The notes under the pieces: generated by a model
The model's input: only the letters and a program-made list of their open reading frames with translations
The model's database searches: none
What the model was told of the DNA's origin: nothing
Made by a program: the position numbers and the translations under genes
Shown: piece by piece, positions 7,558-14,944 of the stretch
Position numbering within the stretch: the first letter of the stretch is position 1
How the letters are laid out: every line of letters begins with the position of its first letter
Source of the DNA: JACRBE01 sp964429005
GTDB lineage: Bacteria > Chlamydiota > Chlamydiia > Chlamydiales > JACRBE01
Length of the DNA stretch: 64,000 nt
Assembly (NCBI GenBank): GCA_964429005.1
Contig: CAYSAJ010000001.1
Coordinates: forward strand, 62,001 to 126,000
Direction of reading: 5' to 3'

Positions 7558-9624
7558 TTAGAGGCGCCAGTCTTTGAGTCCAAGAAGCTGTAAAAGCTCT
7601 TTGCCAAGTTCTGGCTCCTTTTCCAAATAACTACTAAGTGTTGCTAAAGCCCTTGTCATCCTTTGGAAAATAGGCTCATCGAGGAGTCTTTCTCTTTGAA
7701 AAAAAGCAGGGAGAAGACTCAAGATTTCAATTTTATTCCCAGAGTCCAAGGTCAACTTACGCTGCAAAATTTGTAAAAAGGCTAAAAACCCCGCTTCATC
7801 GGCAGCGCCTAAGTCTACACTATCTTTTGATGTGAAGGATAGGAAAGAAGGATGTGTCATTCCGACGATTTTGGCCGCTAAAGCCCAAAAGTAAATTTCT
7901 ATAAAATCTTGACGGATCTCTTTATGCATGATTTCCATCTGATGAAACAAATTTTTGTGCATCCAGTGGAGCAATTTTTTGCTAAAGCTGAAAAATTCAT
8001 TTAAATCAAAGTCTCTAGGAAAGAAAAATCCACTGATCTCATGATCGGTAAATTGCTCTTCAAAGGCTTTAATAAACCCCCTTGCATCGCTTATCTCTGC
8101 ATATCCCCCACTTTGCCAGTAAAACTCCGAGGCTTTCGGCAAAGTAATGACAGAGAGTACTTTGTTATAGGGGGCAATATATTGAAGTTCTTCAAGTGCT
8201 TTTGAGCGGGCCGATTCATAATACGAAGTGCGGTCTTGGAGATTAAAAACCACCCATTTCCTCATGTGATTTTCTTCCATATAGGCTAAGGCCTCTGTAA
8301 ACTCTTTTAGGATATGAGCCTTTTGGATATGAGCTTGATGAATGGGAGCTGGCAAATGAATGCACTCCCAAGGACCTTTTTCATGCTTACCTCGGTAGGC
8401 AAGACGAGGGTAGTTTTTCATCGGAAGAGGATTAAAATCATGAGACCTTCCTTCGTGAGTCCAAAGATCTAATGTTTTCATTAACGGACCAGAGGGAAAA
8501 GCTTTTAACTTATCATGGATGAATGAATATTCATCCGCCATTCTTTGCCATATGTGTCCTTTAAGAGGGTGTATACCAGCTTTCATTTCTTGCAGAAATT
8601 GCTCTTCGAACTGGAGTCTGGCCTCTGCTGTAAAAAAAGCAAAACAAAGAGCTCTTGCGGTCTGAACAATTCGATATACATCTGAAGTTGAATCGAGAGA
8701 ATCCTGACTGAACTTTTTATAGTCATTGTCATAAAGAGCTTTGTGAAGAAAGTAGAGAAAATCTTGAAAGTACTGGGTGCAGATCTTCCTTTTCTTGGCA
8801 TCCATTCTATTATCAGTAATCGCTGCAAGGTCTAAGGCAATAATGGCTTTGTAGATATTTTGCGCAATATCTTGCTGGGAAAATCTGTGGTAAATTTTCA
8901 TAAAGCTTGATGTATAGCTATGAGCGATTTCTTTGATCGATTTTGCTAGGGAATAGATGAGGCGATCTTGAAAGATGGGCAAAGAAATGAATGGATCTTG
9001 CAATTGAGATGCAAGCATCATTTTTTCAAAATCTATCAGTAATTTGATATTATTAATGAGCTGGGGAGCGAAAAAAGGGCTTCCATCCTCTTGTTTAATA
9101 AAAAAAAGCTCGTATTGTTGGTCTTTTTTTACGCTGTCGAGCGTTTTTACTGTCAAATGTGTCTCATCGGAGGTGGCTTGTAAGAGCTCTTCTGGAAGAT
9201 CCAATTCATCTTCATCGACCCTGCTAGACAATTTCTGTGAAAGAGCCATTTCGAGTTCTTTATATTCTTTAGAATCTCTAACACTCTGAGTAATTTCGGT
9301 ATGGAAAAGACTGTTTATCTGATCGATTTTATCAACAGCTTCTTGAGCAAGCTTCCAAATCGCTGAAAAACCTTTTCGAGAAAAAGAATCGAGCTCATCT
9401 TTTTTTGCAGGGAAATTTTTCCTCAGATGGTCGTAAATGACATGAAGCGTCATTTTTATCGACTGATTGATTTCGCTGGCGTTTGTTATATCGATCCAAA
9501 ATCGCTTTTTTTCTGTTGATTTAGCTTTTATCCAATCATTAGGATCAATCTCTATGATTTTAGCTAATTGGTCGACAGCTTCTTGAAGGATGGCATCATC
9601 CTTGCGCACAGCTGATCTGTTCAT
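7558..9624 (-). CDS. Uncharacterised 688-residue protein
   Basis: A long intact frame starting at ATG 9624 and ending 5 bp from the convergent yqgE gene. No signal peptide, membrane span or catalytic motif is recognised. The composition is strongly helical throughout, rich in Lys, Glu, Leu and aromatic residues, with acidic DEDELDLPEELL near residues 136-147. Recurring Phe/Trp-rich helices (for example YHRFSQQD, FQILQRKL-like stretches) are compatible with an alpha-solenoid or scaffold. Codon use looks like that of its neighbours. It could be a chlamydia-specific conserved cytoplasmic protein or a type III substrate; neither can be shown here. Confidence 0.8.
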   Translation of the reverse strand: MNRSAVRKDDAILQEAVDQLAKIIEIDPNDWIKAKSTEKKRFWIDITNASEINQSIKMTLHVIYDHLRKNFPAKKDELDSFSRKGFSAIWKLAQEAVDKIDQINSLFHTEITQSVRDSKEYKELEMALSQKLSSRVDEDELDLPEELLQATSDETHLTVKTLDSVKKDQQYELFFIKQEDGSPFFAPQLINNIKLLIDFEKMMLASQLQDPFISLPIFQDRLIYSLAKSIKEIAHSYTSSFMKIYHRFSQQDIAQNIYKAIIALDLAAITDNRMDAKKRKICTQYFQDFLYFLHKALYDNDYKKFSQDSLDSTSDVYRIVQTARALCFAFFTAEARLQFEEQFLQEMKAGIHPLKGHIWQRMADEYSFIHDKLKAFPSGPLMKTLDLWTHEGRSHDFNPLPMKNYPRLAYRGKHEKGPWECIHLPAPIHQAHIQKAHILKEFTEALAYMEENHMRKWVVFNLQDRTSYYESARSKALEELQYIAPYNKVLSVITLPKASEFYWQSGGYAEISDARGFIKAFEEQFTDHEISGFFFPRDFDLNEFFSFSKKLLHWMHKNLFHQMEIMHKEIRQDFIEIYFWALAAKIVGMTHPSFLSFTSKDSVDLGAADEAGFLAFLQILQRKLTLDSGNKIEILSLLPAFFQRERLLDEPIFQRMTRALATLSSYLEKEPELGKELLQLLGLKDWRL

Positions 9625-9686
9625 AAATTCCTCATTATTAGATTATTAAATTTATTACACACTCTTCTTGATCGTGATTATTCATT

Positions 9687-9719
9687 TTAATTAATAATTA
9701 TCAATTAATTAATAATTAT
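9687..9719. repeat. 15-bp direct repeat in divergent promoter region
   Basis: TTAATTAATAATTAT occurs at 9687-9701 and again at 9705-9719, an 18 bp period (nearly two helical turns), inside the 227 bp AT-rich gap between two divergent genes. It could be a regulator site or just low-complexity AT sequence. Confidence 0.6.
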
Positions 9720-9851
9720 TAATTCTGAATCAATTACGCTTTAGTTGTTTATGTGATAACTTTATTAACAAAATATTAACAATCTAAATAGAAAACTAAA
9801 CAAATCACTCCTGTGGAAGAAAATTGAGATGATGCGCTAGACTTACGCCTC

Positions 9852-10778
9852 ATGAACTGGCTTCGACGTGTAATTGTTTTTTCAACTCTCATCCTCTTTT
9901 TCTGGGGATCTGAGAGATTTGTCCATCAAAGGACTGAGGGGTTCACCCTCCTCAATATTTGGGATTCATATTCCTTTGATCCTAAATGGGAACCCTCATC
10001 AGCCCAGAACTGGGAGAAAGCAAGCATCGCTTTAAATCAGAAATTTTATTTCCTTCGAGCAGGTGGACAAAACTATGCATTTATTAGTGAAGATAAAAAC
10101 TATGTATTAAAAGTGACTAAGTATAAGAGGATGAGAATTCCGATTTGGATAGAGCCTCTTCCCCTACCCAAAAGACTCGCTGGTTTTCGAGAAAAAAAAA
10201 TCGAGAAAAAAAAGCGAATACTTGATGCAACATTTGCAAGTTATCTGATTGCCTTTGACCATCTTCGTGATTTTTCAGGGATCGTTTATCTTCATTTAAA
10301 CCAAACCGATGATCTCGATCAAAAACTAGTCTTAGTAGATCTTTTAGGCGTTGAACACCCAATTGATTTAGATCGTCACGCTTTCATATTGCAAAAAAAA
10401 GGAACCCTAACTTTTGCTTACTTCGATAATTTAATAGTCGAAAAAAGTGAGGAAAAAGCCAAAGTGATGCTGGAAAAAATCACAAGATATGTCGCTCATC
10501 GAATCAGTCTATGTATTGAGGACCATGATATTGGTTTTGGGACAAATTTCGGCATCTTGGATGACGAACCTTTTCAGCTGGATATTGGATCTTTGCGATT
10601 CAATCCAGGCTTTACAACCCCTGAGGCATTTTGCTCAAAGCTGAGTGAATCGATGGAAGATCTGAGAGTATGGCTTCGATGCACCCATCCAAATTTACTG
10701 AAGGCCGTTGATGAGTCCATCTCTCAAATTCAAAAAGAAAGAATGTCTGGAGTTACTTCTTTTTATCCGACACTTTAA
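9852..10778 (+). CDS. Membrane-anchored protein with protein-kinase-like motifs
   Basis: A 308-residue protein with one N-terminal hydrophobic segment (about 6-20), so probably anchored with its body outside the cytoplasm or in an N-in/C-out topology. Kinase-fold-like signs appear in the expected order. These are a Gly turn LRAGGQNY (69-75), a lysine strand YVLKVTK (84-90, K87), a catalytic-loop-like DHDIGFGTN (224-232) and a DFG-like DIG (244-246). The Asp-to-Asn spacing in the loop is one residue longer than in canonical kinases, so it may be a divergent kinase, a pseudokinase or a coincidence. It overlaps the convergent gene downstream by 26 bp. Confidence 0.75.
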   Translation: MNWLRRVIVFSTLILFFWGSERFVHQRTEGFTLLNIWDSYSFDPKWEPSSAQNWEKASIALNQKFYFLRAGGQNYAFISEDKNYVLKVTKYKRMRIPIWIEPLPLPKRLAGFREKKIEKKKRILDATFASYLIAFDHLRDFSGIVYLHLNQTDDLDQKLVLVDLLGVEHPIDLDRHAFILQKKGTLTFAYFDNLIVEKSEEKAKVMLEKITRYVAHRISLCIEDHDIGFGTNFGILDDEPFQLDIGSLRFNPGFTTPEAFCSKLSESMEDLRVWLRCTHPNLLKAVDESISQIQKERMSGVTSFYPTL

Positions 10779-11577
10779 CAGTGATTTTTCTACGAACCGG
10801 GTTGAAAGGGACATCAACTTGTTTACCTGTTTTGTCAATCAGAGAAAGCTCAACTATATGCTCACCTGAATCAAGTCCATAAATGAGATAGGGCTGCCAG
10901 CTTGTCAATTTTGCAATGACAGAGCCATCAATTGTCACAACAACTTTGTAATCAATAGGAGTAATAGGGGCGTTGCTCACATAGAAATCGAGCATAATAG
11001 GATCGCCGGGCTTTATTATGAATTGTCCTTGAGGTTCATTGTAGGTCAATAGGGGATCTTTCGGATTGAATTTAAAATTGTCTGTCTTTTTTCGATAGTA
11101 AAACTCATGGACTTCATAAGCTGTTTTAAGTTTAACAGACTCTTTATATGAAAGAGCAGGAAAAGCTCGTATGAGATGATTACCTGGAGCGAGCTTATAG
11201 GGAATCTCAAAACTTAACATCTTTCTATAAAGAGAGAAATTCGCATCAGAAGAATCTTCATTATTCACCGTCACTTTGAAATAAGGAAGGTCGTCAATCA
11301 CGACATGAACTGTTTGCCCATCTGGATCCTGAGGAAGCTTGGGGAGATCTGCAGAAGTTGGGGAAGGGTTCCCTAATGAAAAACTTTCGATACGCAATTG
11401 GGAATGGACAGGATATTTTCGTAAAAAGTCGCCATTTGCTGGAAAAAGAATTTGGAGCACTATCGCTTCATTAACAGGGGAATTAGCCATCGGGAGTATT
11501 TGCACACCATCAGCCTGAGCCATCGATTGAATCCCTAAACAAACTCCAATTACGAGCGAAGTCCAAGTTTTTTTCAT
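10753..11577 (-). CDS. Secreted/periplasmic protein of unknown function
   Basis: A 274-residue protein with a clear N-terminal signal peptide (charged MKKTW, hydrophobic core to about residue 17, probable cleavage after AQA near 22). The mature part is beta-rich, with repeated patterns such as VVIDDLPYFKVTVN and VVVTIDGSVIAKLTSWQ that resemble two or three immunoglobulin-like sandwich domains. A basic KKK tail ends the protein. It has no lipobox and no catalytic motif. It is convergent with the kinase-like gene, whose 3' end it overlaps by 26 bp, and lies 41 bp downstream of an MFS gene on the same strand. Function not recognised. Confidence 0.8.
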   Translation of the reverse strand: MKKTWTSLVIGVCLGIQSMAQADGVQILPMANSPVNEAIVLQILFPANGDFLRKYPVHSQLRIESFSLGNPSPTSADLPKLPQDPDGQTVHVVIDDLPYFKVTVNNEDSSDANFSLYRKMLSFEIPYKLAPGNHLIRAFPALSYKESVKLKTAYEVHEFYYRKKTDNFKFNPKDPLLTYNEPQGQFIIKPGDPIMLDFYVSNAPITPIDYKVVVTIDGSVIAKLTSWQPYLIYGLDSGEHIVELSLIDKTGKQVDVPFNPVRRKITVKVSDKKK

Positions 11578-11618
11578 AAAATACGCCTTCTTAATGCTAT
11601 TATTAACTATTCGTCATC

Positions 11619-13190
11619 CTATGAATTTCTCTTTTTTTGAGAAAGTAAATTGTGATATTTATTATTTTTAAAGAAAGAAATAGAATAAAAAAAACTCAAA
11701 AGAACTAAAAAAACAACAAGAACATTTAAAAACTGAAATCCTTCTTTAGATACAGAAAAGAACCCCTGCTTAACCAAACATAGAGATTCTTCAGAGATTT
11801 GACTTTCTAGAAAAGAAAGAGGGAAGCGGCCAGAAAGAATGTCCACAACCTCTTTTACTGAAAATGGCTGGAGCTCATGAAGTTGGTGAATAATTTTCTC
11901 CATTCCTTCCGTCCGAAGATAAGCGCTCACTGAGCCGAGAAGAGCAATCGCTATCGCCGCACTTGCAAACCGAACAGTATTGTAGATGCCGGCGGCCATC
12001 CCCCTTTTTTCTGCAGGGACATCTTTCATAGAAAGGGCTCCTGTTGAAGTCAGTAATAGTCCAACCCCAGCCCCACATATACAAAAGAGAGCCCACATCA
12101 AATGGTAATATTGTTTCACCACAACTAAATTAATGAGAGATATACCCGTGACGATCAAAAAATGACCGAGAGCAATCGGCATAAAAGAACCCTTCGAATC
12201 TGAAATATGGCCGCTATAAGGGGAAACGATGATGTTTGGCAATGAAAAAACAAAAGCGATTAAGCCGATCTTAAATGGAGTATACCCTAGCCCCTTCTGG
12301 AAAAAAATCCCCCAAAATATCGAGTTCATAAGAACAAATTGGGAGATGAGAAGAATGAAGAGGCTGAGACTGAATGTAGGAATGAAAAGGAGTTCCAAAT
12401 GGGGCATTGATGCCGCCTGCAAATTCAAAAATTTCCCTCCGAACCCAAACCAAAACAGAGAAGATCCTACACACAAAAAAAAGGGAAATGAAGTCCACCC
12501 CCACCCTTTAACATTCATAAATCCAAATACAAGAGTTGCTATGGGCAATGAATAGAGCAAAAACTCTTTAAAATGGAGAGCTAAGTTAACTTTGCCCTCT
12601 TTAGAAGCTTCTTGAATGTACCGATTGCAAACCATCCCGATGACTGATAATGGAGCAAAAACAAAAAAAGTCCATCTCCATGAGTAGAATTGTGTCAACA
12701 ATCCCCCTATGAAGGGGCCAAGCACCATAAATATTGAACTGAGTCCTGTGACAAAACCCATAGCCTTCCCTTGATCTTGTTTTGGAAAATTCTCAAGAAG
12801 GATTGCAGTAATCGAAGGGCTGAGCAGGGCCACAGCAATTCCTTGGACACCCCGGCAAACTAAAACGATGTAGGCATGATCGGCAAAACAAGCGATGAGT
12901 GACGAAAAACCTGAAAGAATAAATCCCCACATCATATTGTTTTTGTGACCAAAAGCATCTGCTATTCTACCACAAATAATGACTGAACAAGCTGCCATTA
13001 AAAAGAATATATTGAGAATCCACCTTGTCATCATGTTTGTTGTCATGAGTTGTGATTGCATCATTGAAATCGCAGGAGGAAGAATACTGGTATGAAGAAA
13101 GATCATAGACAATCCAAGACAGGATGAAAAAAGCACGCGAATTTTTTTCGCATCCAATCCCCCTCTACGGCTTATCCAAACAAGATCCAT
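11619..13190 (-). CDS. MFS drug/solute exporter (DHA2-like, 14 TM)
   Basis: A 523-residue integral membrane protein with about 14 hydrophobic helices. The MFS loop 2-3 motif GRIADAFGHKNNMMWG (about residues 75-90) and the exporter motif C region GFVTGLSSIFMVLGPFIGGLL (about 144-164) mark it as a proton antiporter of the DHA2-type drug exporters. The substrate cannot be read from sequence. It starts at ATG 13190 and is divergent from an OppA-like lipoprotein gene. It may be co-transcribed with the secreted protein 41 bp downstream. Confidence 0.88.
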   Translation of the reverse strand: MDLVWISRRGGLDAKKIRVLFSSCLGLSMIFLHTSILPPAISMMQSQLMTTNMMTRWILNIFFLMAACSVIICGRIADAFGHKNNMMWGFILSGFSSLIACFADHAYIVLVCRGVQGIAVALLSPSITAILLENFPKQDQGKAMGFVTGLSSIFMVLGPFIGGLLTQFYSWRWTFFVFAPLSVIGMVCNRYIQEASKEGKVNLALHFKEFLLYSLPIATLVFGFMNVKGWGWTSFPFFLCVGSSLFWFGFGGKFLNLQAASMPHLELLFIPTFSLSLFILLISQFVLMNSIFWGIFFQKGLGYTPFKIGLIAFVFSLPNIIVSPYSGHISDSKGSFMPIALGHFLIVTGISLINLVVVKQYYHLMWALFCICGAGVGLLLTSTGALSMKDVPAEKRGMAAGIYNTVRFASAAIAIALLGSVSAYLRTEGMEKIIHQLHELQPFSVKEVVDILSGRFPLSFLESQISEESLCLVKQGFFSVSKEGFQFLNVLVVFLVLLSFFYSISFFKNNKYHNLLSQKKRNS

Positions 13191-13222
13191 AAAACCTCAA
13201 TCTTTACGTGATCTTAAAATAA

Positions 13223-13251
13223 TTTACATTTTTCGAGTTAATAAATATGCT
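13223..13251 (+). promoter_or_regulatory. Promoter of the first OppA-like gene
   Basis: TTTACA (13223-13228) and TATGCT (13246-13251) have exactly 17 bp between them, giving a start point about 20 bp before the ATG at 13280. The same hexamer pair, with an 18 bp spacer, recurs at 19109-19138. Confidence 0.65.
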
Positions 13252-13279
13252 TTTTTTTGCTTAAAATCAATATGAAGTT

Positions 13280-14872
13280 ATGTTGAAGAAATTAACATTA
13301 TTATTTACATCTGTTTATTTGGCGTCATGCGGGCCTATCCAGCCAAAAAAGGAAGGCAGTAAAATCCTCTCTCTCAATTTTACTCAATCTCCCCTCACAT
13401 TAGATCCAAGAAAATCTGGAGAAATTATTTCTTCTACATTTATCTTCATGATGTTTGAAGGCCTTACAAAAATCACTCCCGAATCTACAACTTCTCCTGG
13501 TCTTGCAGATAAAATTGAAATATCCAAAGATTACAAGACATACACATTTCATCTCAGAGAGGCCTATTGGTCCAACGGAGATCCTGTCACAGCAGAAGAT
13601 TTTATTTATTCTTGGAAAACATTGTTAGACCCTAACTTCCCTTCTCCAAACGCCCATCTTCTTTTTCCGATCAAGAATGCTAAAGCCATTAAAAAGGGTG
13701 TGCTCCCGAGCTCAGATCTTGGCGTCGCTTCATTAAACTCTAAAACTCTAATCGTGCAATTAGAAAAACCCACTCCATTCTTTTTAGAACTTACTTCCTT
13801 TTGCACATTCTTTCCTGTGAACCACAAGGTCGCAGAGTCAAATCCTCAATGGGCCGATTCTGCAAACCAGCTTGTCTGCTGTGGCCCTTTTATTTTTGCT
13901 CACTGGAAAAAAGATGTAGATGCTCAGGTGATCCCAAACCCTTACTATCACGCTAAGGATCGGATCCAAATTGACGGGATCAGCATCTCATTTATCCAAG
14001 ACGACCTCGTCGCCAATGCGATGTACCAAAGAGGTGATATAGATATCACTGGGGCTTGTTTTTCTCAAATCCCTGTCGAGGTTATCAATGATATTGAACT
14101 CTCATCAAAGATTCACTTTGTCCCAGTGAATTCTACCATCTTTTGTTCGTTTAATCTGATGAAGTATCCCTTCAACAATCTTAATATCCGCAAAGCCCTA
14201 TCCTTAGCAATAGATCGTAAAGAAATTGTCAGTGTTATAGCTCAAAAAGAGACCTCTGTCGCAAGACAGATCATTCCACCTTGTCTTAAGTGGGATGATG
14301 AAGCGCCTTATTTTGAGGAATCTAATATAGAAAAAGCCAATCAATTTTTTGAAGAGGGCTTAAAAGAGCTTCAAATCACACGCAAGGATTTCCCAAAGTT
14401 TTACTTTACCTATCGCAATACGCCGCATGATAAAAAATTGGCACAAGCGATCCAGGCTCAGTGGAGAAAAAATTTGGGGGTAGAAGCGCAGCTTGAAAAT
14501 GCAGAATTAAAAATTTTTATTAACAAGCTGATTAACCGCAATTATGAGGTAGCTCAAGCCATCTGGATTGCACAATATCTAGATCCCATGGATATTTTTA
14601 ATCGCTTTCGCTTTAAGGAAAATCCAAAAAACTACTGCCATTGGGAAAATTCTCTTTTCCAAGAAATTCTTGACTTGTCTGAAGCAACTACAGACCTAGA
14701 TAAAAGGAAGCAACTTCTACAGGAAGCTGAAAAGGTAATGATCGATGAAGCCCCGATCTCTTGCATCTGTCACTATGAATATACCTATCTTGTTCACGAT
14801 AAGATCAAAGACTTCTATATATCTCCATTAGGGTCTGTTCATTTTGATTTCATTTCAATTTCATCCGATTAA
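13280..14872 (+). CDS. oppA: OppA-like oligopeptide-binding lipoprotein
   Basis: A 530-residue extracytoplasmic solute-binding protein of family 5. The lipobox is LASC with acylated Cys17. The N-terminal DPRKSGEIISSTFIFMMFEGL and the central YTFHLREAYWSNGDPVTAEDFIYSWK (read in two blocks, about residues 92-117) are signature regions of OppA/peptide-binding proteins. No permease or ATPase genes are adjacent, as is also common for chlamydial oppA copies. It is a clear paralogue of the gene at 17506-19071, from which it is separated by the ubiquitin-protease-like gene. Likely roles are peptide uptake or cell-wall peptide binding. Confidence 0.93.
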   Translation: MLKKLTLLFTSVYLASCGPIQPKKEGSKILSLNFTQSPLTLDPRKSGEIISSTFIFMMFEGLTKITPESTTSPGLADKIEISKDYKTYTFHLREAYWSNGDPVTAEDFIYSWKTLLDPNFPSPNAHLLFPIKNAKAIKKGVLPSSDLGVASLNSKTLIVQLEKPTPFFLELTSFCTFFPVNHKVAESNPQWADSANQLVCCGPFIFAHWKKDVDAQVIPNPYYHAKDRIQIDGISISFIQDDLVANAMYQRGDIDITGACFSQIPVEVINDIELSSKIHFVPVNSTIFCSFNLMKYPFNNLNIRKALSLAIDRKEIVSVIAQKETSVARQIIPPCLKWDDEAPYFEESNIEKANQFFEEGLKELQITRKDFPKFYFTYRNTPHDKKLAQAIQAQWRKNLGVEAQLENAELKIFINKLINRNYEVAQAIWIAQYLDPMDIFNRFRFKENPKNYCHWENSLFQEILDLSEATTDLDKRKQLLQEAEKVMIDEAPISCICHYEYTYLVHDKIKDFYISPLGSVHFDFISISSD

Positions 14873-14944
14873 AAATTATTTTATAATTTTATTTATCTGA
14901 TAACAAATTATAATCAAGTCAAACAAATCAAATAAATTAGTATA

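Noticed and set aside
14881..14913. Inverted repeat TTATAATTT/AAATTATAA and TATAAT before the USP-like gene
   Set aside because: A -10 box is possible but no -35 hexamer is found at 16-18 bp and the stem is pure A/T, so I did not annotate a promoter or terminator.
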